A stretch of DNA of 64,000 bases from Durusdinium trenchii (Eukaryota > Sar > Dinophyceae > Suessiales > Symbiodiniaceae). Below are positions 20,032-29,458 of the stretch, one piece after another; position 1 is the first letter of the stretch, and each line of letters opens with the position of its first letter. The notes under the pieces are model-generated. The model had not been told where the DNA came from. It did no database searches and was given only the letters and a program-made list of their open reading frames with translations. The stretch spans positions 612,572 through 676,571 of the forward strand of contig CAXAMN010022696.1 in the NCBI GenBank assembly GCA_963970005.1, read 5' to 3'. The position numbers and the translations under genes were made by a program.

Positions 20032-23000
20032 TTCTGAGCAAGGATCAGCAAAATCTGGTGAAGGCTGATGAGGAAGTGATTCGCTTTGACCACCTATGGA
20101 GAGACATCACTTCAAGGAGACCAACAGCCAGGACTTCTGAAGAACCTCAACAAGATGAAGAAGATGACTCTGCTCATGTTGCTGAGCGTGAGATGACATG
20201 GTTCATTCAGAATGTCAACAACCTGGTTCTCAACCCATGGATGGTATATGACATTGGCATGGTATCACTCCATGATCGTGTGGGAACACGTGTACTCCAG
20301 AGCACTGGAGAAGACGTGATCCTTGTGAGGGGTTGGGACAGGTTGACAAGGCACCAGAGAGAATATTTTTGTAGAAGGTACAAGTTGCTACGTCCAAGTG
20401 TTTATGGAACAGAGGAAGACCCCAAGACGTATGCACCGAGTTTTGAACCCGGAATTTCTCAGTGGATGGAGTTGGCACAAACTGGATACCAACAGTTTTT
20501 CTTCATCCGTGCTTGGGAGAATGGACGCCGCTGGGCTGAAATTCTGACAGACCATGGCATTGCTTCTGTAGAGCTTTCAAGCTTCTTGGATATGTGCAGA
20601 GATCCCAAATTGCTGGGTTGGAACTTTGGTATTCCAGAACCTCAGTGGGATAATTTTGGCAATACAGTGGAGGAAGCATTCAACAATCCTTTATTTGCCA
20701 AACTGCACTATCGCTTCAAGCAGGAGGAAGAGATTGGTCGTGTCATGCACCTTGTGTCAGAACTTGTTTGTGACTTTTTCATCAAGGTGCTTCCCAAGTG
20801 GGTTCTTGACCACTCGATCTTGTGGGAAGATTTTATGATCTTGGATCCACACACAAAACTTCCTGTTTACAAGACTTCAGAGGCCGCTTTACAAGCAGAA
20901 AGGAATCCAGAGAAGTATCATACACATTTTGCTATGAACTTCAAGAAATTCCGTTTTTCTGCAAGGATTGTGTGGTATTTGATTGACCGTGACAGGAATC
21001 ATTTAGAGAGTTTTCTTCACAACTCCAACAGTAGATTTGTGCAACATGCATGCTATCAACTTCGTGAGTATGTTCAGGCGCGTGTTGCAGTTTCTGATCC
21101 CTTGTATGAGATGATCAAGAAGGAAGAGTTTGAACGCCAATACAATTCCAAGTTTTTGGAGGCGATTTCTTGCTCTCGTGTTGTAGTTGAGCCTGTAAGT
21201 TCAGGGACGTATGAGTCATCATCGAAGCTGAACTTAAAGGTACTACAAGACATCCTGAAGGGTATCTTCAAGATCCAGAAGGATGAGGAGCTTGCCAAGG
21301 AACGTGATGAAGAAGAAGAAAAGGCAGCTCAAAACATCTCATACCTGTTGGCAGATGATATGGAGCTTGATTTTGATGATGATGATGTTCCAGTATGGCG
21401 CTCCATTGTCGACAAGTATAGAGGAGGTGATCAGGTGCTACAGGGAGAAGCTGTGAAGATTACTCACCTGTTCAGGGATCAAAAGGACAATGAGAAGGCG
21501 ACAGAAGCTTTCAGTTCAGAGAGGACAGATTTTTATGAGACCTCAGGACCTCTTCCAAGAACCGAGGGAGAAAATCTTGTAGAGGACTTGCTCACCAAGG
21601 ATGTTGCAGAACAAGCTTTTGAAGCAGGTGAAGAAGTTCCTACTTATACAAGAGTCTCCACTATCGCTGGAGAAGTCTTTACTGGAAGTATGACACTTCT
21701 AGAAGATGAGAATATGGAAGAGGAAGTTCCTGAAGAAGATCTTGCAGTTGAACCTGAAAAGGAAGAAGAAATATTTGATGAGAATGCAGGTGTTTTTCCT
21801 TCAGAGGAACCAAAGATGGAAGTGGACCAGGAGGAAGCCAAGGAAGAGTCAACACCACACTTTCTGTCAAGAGAGATAGGTGAAGACTCAACTGCATCGC
21901 ACTTACCATCAGGTGAGATGGATGCTAACCTTGATGATACTTCAGGTCAGCGGAAATCGAAGAGAAGCCGCCTGAATAAGATTCCTGATCCTCATTTTCA
22001 TGAAGAAGTTCAGGATGATGCAACCATGGAAGAGAAGAAAGAGGCGGTGGAGAAAATAAAAGAGGTCAGAGAGGATGATGAAGAGAAGAAATTGGAGGCT
22101 GAAATCCAAGAATCTTTTCCATCTGAAGTAGTTGTTGAAAAGGATACAACAAAAGTTGACAATACCTATGAGTTGCACACTTCACCTTTGAAGTTGCTTG
22201 GAGAGCTTACAGGAGATCCAGGTATTGGCTTTTATCAACTACGCTTCAGGGAAACTCACGCAAGATTGCTGAATCATGTTTGTTTCAGAAAAGGTGAGAT
22301 TTCCCATCCTCATTATCAGTCAAGGATCAACGAGAATGATTTTGTTCGATCCATTCGAAATGTCTGTCCAGTACCTCCACCTGATTGTTATGAACATGAA
22401 CCAGAGCATGATTTGAAGAGATTCTTTATCAATGATGATCGCATCATTTATTTGGATGGCAAGTATCAGGTCGATCCAAAGGCCCTTGAAAGGGCAGGTC
22501 ATGCTCGAGAAGAATTGGAGGATACGAAAAAGGAACTCAAGAAGGAACTGGAATCATATGGTCCCAAGGGACCCAGTTGGGACTTTGTCACCTTCTATGA
22601 AGAGCTGTGCAGAAGGTTCCTCAAGGGAAGAATAGAAGAACCATATGGAACTAACTTATTGGCCAGCTCAGAGTCCTTGACATTTTTATCCTGGAACTAT
22701 GGCAACATGGTTCGTGGTCAGAAGTACACCACACCAAGGTTTCTCCAAGGACTTGATGGTGCAATGAAGCCACGCAAGCAGAGTGCCATGTCACTTCAAT
22801 ATGAGCAATTTGAAAACAATCTTTTCTTCAACATGCTCTTCTTTTTACGTGCACATGTCGTGATTCTCCAGGAGGCTCATCTTCTTGTTCCTGCCAAGGA
22901 ATTTATTGAGCAAAAGAATTGGACAGTTTGTTTCAATGATTGGGAGAATCTTGCAGTGATGGCTAGACTAGCACCAGGTGGATATGTCAAGATCATTGCT

Positions 23001-23903
23001 GGACATGATCAAGAACGTGGTCACTGTCAACAGCGTGATGTAACTTGGGATATCTACGAGATTTGTTTTGGAGAAACAAGGCCTCGTCAAGATTTCAAGG
23101 ATGCAGACTTTGAATTTGATGACTATGGCCCTGAGGACAAGCGTGTTCCACTTACTCGAGCGAACATGCATACCATCAGAGTCTGTAATTATCATGTTGA
23201 TACACACCGTGCTGTGGATGCCCACCTACTGACAGGAGAACAGACAGCATTGATGCTTTACGAGTGTTTTGTCCATGAGGTGGACATCATTTCTGGTGAT
23301 GCAAATAGTTTGGCCTACAGAATGTCTGGGTACAAAAGGCAGCCAATGGCTAACTACTATTACAGCACCATGCAGCATTGGATCCGCAGGTTTTCAGAAG
23401 CTCGTGTAAAGGCAGATCTTGGTATCAAAGCACCTATTCCCAGAACATTTTACAGTTCAACTTCACAGGTCCTCAAGAAGTGTGAAGTTTACTTTGATAA
23501 ACTCTGGGAAGAATATTCTACTGTTGAAAAAGAAGAATACCAAGGATCACAGCTTGGCGATACATGTTTGTCTACCATTGTTGAATGGGGTCATTCAATG
23601 AGTGAAGAGGAATATGAAAATTCCACAGTGAGTACGAAGGAGTTCATCTGTAATTTTTCAGAGAACTTTGCTATGATTGACACAGAGGTTATGTGCTCAA
23701 GGCCCACTGACGAGGACAGTCATGGTCCAATGTTTATTTCACTCAGACCAGCTTCCCTTTCATCTGGAGACAGAAGACAGTATCGCATGGGAGCAACGCT
23801 TCAGGAGGCAAAACTGCGGAGGAAGGAGAAACAGAAAGAGAATAAAAGGAAAGGAAGGCCGCCAACTTCTGGTCAAGCAGCTTCATCGTCTGCAGCGGTA
23901 TAA
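20016..23903 (+). CDS. ORF4: large acidic protein with C-terminal EEP nuclease/phosphatase domain
   Basis: Starts at ATG 20016 inside the last codons of ORF3 (16-base overlap, -1 frame), which suggests coupled translation or frameshifting. It has 1295 residues. Residues 1-420 are a mixed alpha/beta region I do not recognise. Residues 440-720 are acidic and low in complexity. Residues about 885-1245 show the endonuclease/exonuclease/phosphatase order: FLSWNYGN (Asn894), VVILQEAH (metal-binding Glu953), CNYHVD (His1060), IISGDANS (Asp1095, Asn1097) and DSHGPMFISL (His1236, where the family has SDHxP). EEP enzymes cut phosphodiesters with Mg2+; members include AP endonucleases, DNase I, CCR4 deadenylases and LINE endonucleases. 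The subfamily cannot be told. A short Lys/Arg-rich tail ends the protein. Confidence 0.75.
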   Translation: MVHPLVLSKDQQNLVKADEEVIRFDHLWRDITSRRPTARTSEEPQQDEEDDSAHVAEREMTWFIQNVNNLVLNPWMVYDIGMVSLHDRVGTRVLQSTGEDVILVRGWDRLTRHQREYFCRRYKLLRPSVYGTEEDPKTYAPSFEPGISQWMELAQTGYQQFFFIRAWENGRRWAEILTDHGIASVELSSFLDMCRDPKLLGWNFGIPEPQWDNFGNTVEEAFNNPLFAKLHYRFKQEEEIGRVMHLVSELVCDFFIKVLPKWVLDHSILWEDFMILDPHTKLPVYKTSEAALQAERNPEKYHTHFAMNFKKFRFSARIVWYLIDRDRNHLESFLHNSNSRFVQHACYQLREYVQARVAVSDPLYEMIKKEEFERQYNSKFLEAISCSRVVVEPVSSGTYESSSKLNLKVLQDILKGIFKIQKDEELAKERDEEEEKAAQNISYLLADDMELDFDDDDVPVWRSIVDKYRGGDQVLQGEAVKITHLFRDQKDNEKATEAFSSERTDFYETSGPLPRTEGENLVEDLLTKDVAEQAFEAGEEVPTYTRVSTIAGEVFTGSMTLLEDENMEEEVPEEDLAVEPEKEEEIFDENAGVFPSEEPKMEVDQEEAKEESTPHFLSREIGEDSTASHLPSGEMDANLDDTSGQRKSKRSRLNKIPDPHFHEEVQDDATMEEKKEAVEKIKEVREDDEEKKLEAEIQESFPSEVVVEKDTTKVDNTYELHTSPLKLLGELTGDPGIGFYQLRFRETHARLLNHVCFRKGEISHPHYQSRINENDFVRSIRNVCPVPPPDCYEHEPEHDLKRFFINDDRIIYLDGKYQVDPKALERAGHAREELEDTKKELKKELESYGPKGPSWDFVTFYEELCRRFLKGRIEEPYGTNLLASSESLTFLSWNYGNMVRGQKYTTPRFLQGLDGAMKPRKQSAMSLQYEQFENNLFFNMLFFLRAHVVILQEAHLLVPAKEFIEQKNWTVCFNDWENLAVMARLAPGGYVKIIAGHDQERGHCQQRDVTWDIYEICFGETRPRQDFKDADFEFDDYGPEDKRVPLTRANMHTIRVCNYHVDTHRAVDAHLLTGEQTALMLYECFVHEVDIISGDANSLAYRMSGYKRQPMANYYYSTMQHWIRRFSEARVKADLGIKAPIPRTFYSSTSQVLKKCEVYFDKLWEEYSTVEKEEYQGSQLGDTCLSTIVEWGHSMSEEEYENSTVSTKEFICNFSENFAMIDTEVMCSRPTDEDSHGPMFISLRPASLSSGDRRQYRMGATLQEAKLRRKEKQKENKRKGRPPTSGQAASSSAAV

Positions 23904-24811
23904 TTCCTGAGTGAAGGCTGAGATTTAAATGATGGCTAGGAAGTGAAGAGACTTCTGATTACAGTTGATACTTTGCTTCCAGGCTTGACTTTAAGTTGCC
24001 AGGCTGAAGTTTTAATAAATTCTGGTTTGCAATGAGGAGAAACTTTTTATCAAAGAAGATACTCCTGCATTCCAGGTTTATACGCTTTAGCATGTGGATA
24101 GGTATGGACAGTTTTACAGAACTGATGATATCTATCACCACCGCTTTTATGAAGTGACCTCTAATGGACAACCAGTCATGGTTGATGATTAAGTCATTTC
24201 ATGATTTGCAATTGTAGTGCAAGATTTTTTTTGTACATACATTTGCCGGTATCTCCTTCTTGTGTTTTTGGTGTCAATGAAAGAAAGAGTCCTTTTGATG
24301 CAGTTTATGAAAGCGGCCGAGACCACTTTTCGAGAAGACCATTCCTCGGACCGAGAGTTGACGCTCCTTGCATTTTGCAAGGCATATTAATTCATTGCAT
24401 TTGTGCGGTCTTGAATCTTTAGTTCTTTCGTGATGCGAGTGTCGTTTACTGCTTTTATAGGTCTCTGTGTAAGAAGCCGCTTTCCCTTTTTAGTTTGATT
24501 TAGCTCAGGCCATAAAGAGCTAGTGAGCGCCGGTACATGGTATCTCCGCCTGCGAAAAGTACAGTCTCCAGCCGAGGTACATTATCGATTTGATTTTGTA
24601 CTTGAGGTGAGTCAGCTATTGCTCCCTCACTGTATTTAGTAGCTATGAGATTACCTTCTCTGAAGTGTGAAACACACCGGATTAGGTAAGTACATGGCAC
24701 CGTAGTTTTCTTTTAAGTTGTCAGAGCTAGCTGGACTGTTTTAGCCTTACGGTAGAAAAATAGTGTGCGACATACGCAATAGGCAGGAGTGGACATGAAT
24801 TTTGTGCCTGC
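23904..24811 (+). other. 3' untranslated region of the retrotransposon
   Basis: About 0.9 kb with no credible ORF. No clear polypurine tract touches the 3' LTR: the last bases before it are GAATTTTGTGCCTGC. The nearest purine-rich stretch is GGCAGGAGTGGA near 24782. Confidence 0.6.
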
Positions 24812-24992
24812 TGAAATGTAGAGGCCTACTTGTACAGGTTCCACTCCAGTGGCCTATCTAGTGTGTCCATGCTTGACTGCCATAAGGCTCAAGAGAGGGT
24901 CAATGGACCTAAAGAGCAAGAGGATAAGACTCTGCGCATAAAAGACACTAGCGGTCTGCACCTCTACCGTGTACGCCCTAGTCACTCTTTCA
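24812..24992 (+). repeat. 3' LTR (181 bp)
   Basis: Matches the 5' LTR at all 181 positions. It is followed directly by a run of 20 C. Confidence 0.92.
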
Positions 24993-25012
24993 CCCCCCCC
25001 CCCCCCCCCCCC
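24993..25012 (+). repeat. poly-C tract at the 3' edge of the retrotransposon
   Basis: Twenty C followed by GCGGTTCAACTCCCAGC. With the 12 C at 9410 it marks the insertion target. Homopolymers of this length may also be assembly or length errors. Confidence 0.85.
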
Positions 25013-25094
25013 GCGGTTCAACTCCCAGCTGCGCCGTGTAGGGGGTTGGTTGAACGTGTGAACGTGGTTGGTTGGGTGTAACGGTGGCTTGGTG

Positions 25095-25410
25095 TAAAGG
25101 GTGCTGCTGCTGCTGCTGCCGCTCTGCTGCTTGCTGCTGCTGTTTGCTGCTGCCGCTGGTTGCCGCTTTTGTAGCTGCTGCTTTGCTACTTGTTGCGGCT
25201 TGGTGCTGCTGCTGCTGTTGCTGACGACGCCGCTGCTACTGCTGCTTGCTGCTGCTGCTTGCTGCTTGCTGCCGGTGGTGCTGCTGCTGCTGCGGCTTGA
25301 TGCTGCGCTGCTGCTGCGTGGTGCTGCTGGCTGGCTGCTGGTTGGTGGTTGCTGCTGGCTGCTGGCTGCAGGCGGCTGCTGCTGCTGCTGCTGGCTGCTG
25401 CTTGCTGCAT
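25095..25410. repeat. CTG/GCT-rich low-complexity tract
   Basis: Imperfect CTG triplets over about 315 bp with GGCTGCTGG interruptions. Long frames exist on both strands (poly-Leu/Cys plus, poly-Gln/Ala/Ser minus) but follow from the triplet composition. It lies in the cathepsin intron. Confidence 0.9.
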
Positions 25411-25460
25411 AGGACTTGTACTTCACCGTTACAAGTTGTTTACCCCTATTTCTAACCTAA

Positions 25461-26028
25461 TGCATGCATAAGCGGGTGGTAAATTTACCCCCCAGGCTTG
25501 CTATAACCATACACCGGCTATTTCCTCAAGACACTCTATTCTTGATACCTTTTACCAGTGCTTCTCCTACACTACGGACGCCCTAGTGTATGCACAGTCC
25601 TTGTGATGCTTACCCCTCGTTCCGGCTCAAGGCATACATAAGCGGGGGGTAAATTTACCCCCCAGATTTGCCATAACCATAAGCCGGCTATTTCCTCAAG
25701 ACACTCTACTCCTTCTACCTTTTACCCGTGCTTATCCTACACTACGGACGCCCTAGTGTATGCACAGTCCTTGTGATGCCAGAAATGCTTACCCCTCTTT
25801 CCAGCGCAAGGCATACATAAGCGGGGGGTAAATTTACCCCCCAGATTTGCAATAACCATACACCGGCTATTTCCTCAAGACACTCTATTCCATATACTTT
25901 TTACCCGTGCTTCTCCTACACTACGGACGCCCTAGTGTATGTACAGTCCGTATGATGTCAGAAATGCTTACCCCTCTTTCCGACTCAAGGCATACAAAAG
26001 CGGAGGGTAAATTTACCCCCCAGATTTG
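25461..26028 (+). repeat. tandem repeat of 170-179 bp, 3.2 copies, with a central palindrome
   Basis: Unit starts recur at 25471, 25641, 25820 and 25999 (spacings 170, 179, 179). Each begins AAGCGGGGGGTAAATTTACC. In copies 2 and 3 the centre is a perfect 20-bp palindrome made of six G, TAAATTTA and six C. A second inverted pair, ACACTA and TAGTGT, flanks CGGACGCCC. The fourth copy breaks off after CAGATTTGCC. Confidence 0.9.
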
Positions 26029-26396
26029 CCGATCACGCATCTTCGTGCCTGCCAACGAGTGCACCCCGGTTGTTCCAATGTACCCTTCCCAGTCAGCGAT
26101 GTCACATTTACATTCTTTAGCGCAAAGTATGTACATAGCAACCTTCCTCCCAAAACATGTCATCCCTACATGCTTTGCCGACTATGTAACTAGTACATCC
26201 GGTGCGATTCGGCTAGCTTTCGACCTCTACCCCTGGCCTCAAGTTCTGTTCGTCGGGGGGGGGGGGGCAACCCCCCCTGGATCAAATCCCCCCTGCGCCG
26301 TTCACGCCGTCATGGACTTCTACCAGGGTTGCTTGTGATTGCCTGCTACCTTTCGTTCACCCCCTCCTCTCTCAAGTGAAATTGATCAAGCAGCAG
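26029..26396 (+). other. intron remainder with a G-run/C-run inverted pair
   Basis: Thirteen G at about 26256 face eight C at about 26272, a small strong hairpin. The downstream CAAATCCCCCCTGCGCCG resembles CAACTCCCAGCTGCGCCG beside the poly-C at 25018. No exon is evident. Confidence 0.4.
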
Positions 26397-27830
26397 GCCG
26401 TGTGCGCCGCTGTACCGTGTGAACGCCCAGCAGAGGTACACTTTGTGGCAGGGTGGTGGGGGTGGTGGCTACTCGGAGATCTTCTCAGTGCAGCAGATGA
26501 TCAGTTGCAGCGTTGAGGCCGATGGCTGCGGTGGTGGCAACCCCGTCAACGGAGCCGCGGCTGCAAGGCAATGCAAGACACGTGGCCAAATGCCACAAAG
26601 ACACGCAAGGCAAGTACATGTTGGATACGAGCCGGATTTGCCAAGGGTTGTGACATGTTGTGATACAAATATAGGATAATTATGGAAAATTATATATAAT
26701 TGTCATATCACATACATCTTGGAGGCTCTGGCAGAAGGAGTTTGAAGTTTATATGCAGGTAGTGAGGCCACTTGGGACCAGCGCCCAGGATTGATTTTTA
26801 GACATGGGATAAGCCAAGGAGGCAGTGGGACATGGTGGGACTTATGAACCGAGTCGATGAGACGCACTCAGTTTCAAATGTCTCAGTAGTGGCAAGAAGT
26901 AGATGACATTAGATAACACGAACCTGAAATCACAGTCGATGAGCTGCACGCTTCTGTTAACCTAGGTTACAACTATGTGATGAAGAGTCAGGTTGGCTTG
27001 GTCCAGGAGGCCTTTTGGCCGTATGAGGGAGGCTACTTGCCCGAGGAGCGATGCGATTACAAGTATTGCACCAAGCCCTGCCACAAGAACCTCACGGATG
27101 CTGCAACCTACCAGCACATTATAGGACCCATCGGTCGTGTGCGAGGAGCTCTTTGGGCAACCCCGCTTTGCGATCCTGGCAGCAACTGTCACTTGCAAAA
27201 CTGTTTGCAGCATGTATCGCTTTTTTCTTTTCTTAAGACTCTTTTTAACCATAGGGCTGACAAGGTACGACCGGATCCCTAGGGTAAGACATGTTTTCAA
27301 TGTTTTCCTGTTCTATGATCATGTGTTTCTTTCGCTTCTTTCGCTTCCGCTCTTCCTTGACTGAGCGGACCTCGCGAAATCGTTTTGCCAAACGGATTCT
27401 GGGGTCGCGGACGCTCGAGGGGGTTTAATATGTCATCGTTTGTTGTTCTTTTGGGTCGCTTTAGCACAAGAGTTGGGTTGGAGCGAGGGTTCCTCCAGTT
27501 TCTCGAGGTGACAACCAGAATTTGGAAAGCTTGAGACGCACCCTGGTGCAGCTTGGCCCCGTCGCAGTTGCTGTGAACTCCAAGAATTGGTTCCACTACG
27601 CAGGTGGGGTTTTGTCATACGATGCGTGTGGCGGAAGCACTTGGAATGATTTGGATCATGCAGCACAACTGACGGGCTACAACACCACTGGAGAGAAGCC
27701 GCACTGGATTGTAAGGAACCAATGGTCAACCACTTGGGGTGAAAACGGCTACATCCATTTGGAGTTTGGGAGGAACACCTGTGGGATCGCAAACATGGCC
27801 ACAGCACCTTGCCTGCGTTGCCTGCTATGA
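26397..27830 (+). CDS. cathepsin-like cysteine protease: remaining exons with catalytic His and Asn
   Basis: Three blocks complete the papain fold begun at 8692. Block one, 26397 to about 26570, gives GYSEIFSVQQMISCSVEADG then CGGGNP, equal to the usual SEQQLxDC...GCxGG. Block two, 26966-27135, gives YNYVMKSQVGL and a Cys-rich CDYKYCTKPCHK before ATYQHIIG. Block three, about 27465-27830, gives LGPVAVAVNSKNWFHYAGGV, catalytic His at 27657 (LDHAAQLTGY) and catalytic Asn at 27717 (IVRNQWSTTWGENGY), ending CGIANMATAP. All catalytic residues are present. A TGA closes the frame at 27828; alternatively the last exon is spliced to 27960-28114. This half lies 1.4 kb beyond the retrotransposon. Confidence 0.8.
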
Positions 27831-27959
27831 AGACCACCATCGTACACACACATTGGTCTTCAGTCGTACGACTCATGACATGACAGACATGACAAAAGAC
27901 TTATTTCTTCCGTGTTCATTTGAGACCTTGCTAACTTGGTCATGAGCGCCTGCTGCCTA

Positions 27960-28114
27960 GGTACCTTTGGTGGATGGCATGCCCGATCTCAAAGACATGC
28001 AAACTGTCCAGATGCTTCAGACATCACAAGCTGCAGAGGCAGCTGAAGCAACTAGTAGATCGGCTCCTTTCTTCCAATTGTATCGCCAGGCAGTTGGGGA
28101 AGCGCCGAGCCTTT
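27960..28114 (+). CDS. candidate terminal exon, possibly of the cathepsin gene
   Basis: After TAG|G the frame reads PLVDGMPDLKDMQTVQMLQT, goes on Ala/Glu-rich, then SAPFFQLYRQAVGEAPSL and stops with TAA. It has protein-like composition and lies 130 bp after the protease domain. It could be a C-terminal extension or part of the next gene. Confidence 0.35.
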
Positions 28115-28729
28115 AACCTGATCCGCCGAAAATTGGCCAAAAAGTGTGATGCAGTGAGGCTGCCACGCTGGGGACTCATGGACCTCATAGGCAGGTCAGC
28201 TTCAGACTCAGGGTGTGACAAGTGGCCAGGTGCTTTCTACCACCCGCATCCGGTCACATCCCTGCCCTTTTCAATCGCATGCAATTTCTTCATTTTGGAT
28301 GCCCACAGATCCTTAGGAGTCGGTATTGGTCAGTGTGTCAGGCCAGCGCCATAGATTTTATAGAGGTTTTTATCCCAAGAGAAGCCCTTCAAGCACTTGC
28401 TTTGCCAGGAGCAAAAGCCCATGCCTCGGACGTTTGTTTCTGAAGTTGCAGGGGAAAGAGATGCAAGGGTAAGAACATCTTCGGGATAGATAGAATAGAA
28501 CCCAGATAGAACCTAATTGCCAGCATCGGGAGGTACTCAAAGCTCAACCACTACCACTACTCAAAGCTCCTTTGGAACAGTGTTTGATCCACTCAGGGGC
28601 ATGTTGCTAAGATGCTTTTAGGTCTGAATTTGGCCCGTCACAAGGGGCTTGGTGCCAGCATGACAGCTCGATGTTTGCTTTGTGTGTTGACAGATCCAGC
28701 CATTGGGTGGTACAGGTTCTACTTTCTGA

Positions 28730-29337
28730 CACCTGCAGCCTGAGGGAGAGAGAGGCGGCCCTTTTCGCAGAAGAAAACGGAGAAGACTTCGTGGATGAAG
28801 AAGAGGAGGAGCCACAGGTTTGTACAAAACAGAGGGTCAAGGAGGAAGAAGGGGATTGACTCGGTCAACCCGAGTGTAGACTTTATAGACTTGGTGAGGG
28901 TGCCTCTAATTGTAGGGCTTTGTCATCGCACCTACTGGTCTCAGCACCTTTGGCTGCTCCGTAGGGCGTAGGGTTTTTGCGGCATTCGCGGGCGAATGAA
29001 GCTAGTAGCAGGGGCATCGCTTCTATAGTAGCTTCTAGGTATACTAAGTATACTAGTTACTAGTAGTAATGAATGAACTTGTTACTAGTTGGTCACCACC
29101 AGTCCTTTCATCAAGCACGTATGTTTGGCTTGTGTGGGTCTCCAATGTGGCCAACCTCCAGCAAGACAATGACGCTGAAGCAATCCTTGCTAGGAATCGC
29201 CGTCCCAAACTTTGGCCTTGTTTCTCTTAGTTCATCATGACTTCTCAAGTGCTTTGCAGGAGTTTGAGCCGCCTGAGGAAATGAAGAAAGAGCCACCACC
29301 TCCAGACGTTGTGATCTCAGGGCACGAGGAGCTTTGA
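28730..29337 (+). CDS. two terminal exons of an acidic hypothetical protein
   Basis: Block one (to 28819) reads EREAALFAEENGEDFVDEEE and ends CCACAG. Block two starts after TTTGCAG at 29262 and reads EFEPPEEMKKEPPPPDVVIS, ending GHEEL and TGA at 29337. The phases agree. The intron between them contains a modular repeat (28999-29090). The rest of the gene was not found. Confidence 0.45.
28999..29090 (+). repeat. CTACTAG modular repeat, diverged, both orientations
   Basis: GCTAGTAGCAGGGGCATCGC, then CTTCTAGGTATACTAAGTAT and GTTACTAGTAGTAATG. An intronic, decayed copy. Confidence 0.6.
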
Positions 29338-29382
29338 GTTGAAATCAATTTTGACGGGTGGAACAGGCGCTCATGGGAGCAC

Positions 29383-29458
29383 GCTCCTAGTAGCGATGCC
29401 CTTTGTTCCTAGTAGCTTCTTGCTCCCAGTAGTAAGGCCAGGAGCCCCTAGTAGCGTC
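29383..29458 (-). repeat. CTACTAG modular repeat, reverse orientation
   Basis: GCTCCTAGTAGCGATGCCC, TTTGTTCCTAGTAGC, TTCTTGCTCCCAGTAGT, AAGGCCAGGAGCCCCTAGTA: four words in the order also used by the 79-bp array at 40631. It begins 46 bp after a stop codon. Confidence 0.8.

Larger units (their letters stand above)
9422..24992 (+). mobile_element. 15.6-kb Ty1/copia-type LTR retrotransposon with two extra 3' ORFs
   Basis: Bounded by 181-bp direct repeats that begin TG, end CA and match at every position. The order Gag, protease, integrase, RT, RNase H is that of Ty1/copia. Downstream of RNase H lie ORF3 (Tpt1-like) and ORF4 (EEP domain), so the element is about three times the usual copia length of roughly 5 kb. 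Identical LTRs indicate a recent insertion. The gag-pol part carries a frame change near 10620, a TGA at 11890 and a 35-bp duplication at 16347, so this copy is unlikely to make a full Pol unless read-through or frameshifting operates. It lies in sense within an intron of the cathepsin gene. The family name is unknown to me. Confidence 0.93.

Noticed and set aside
9410..25012. Explicit 5-bp target-site duplication CCCCC
   Set aside because: Consistent with copia integration but cannot be told from the homopolymer, so not listed as a demonstrated duplication.
24993..25040. GCGGTTCAACTCCCAGC as a tRNA T-arm
   Set aside because: The GTTCAA loop-like word is there, but the stem does not pair properly and no D or anticodon arm precedes it; poly-C does.
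25101..25426. Long ORFs on both strands (poly-Leu/Cys and poly-Gln/Ser/Ala)
   Set aside because: They follow from imperfect CTG triplets; no start context, splice signals or non-repetitive part.
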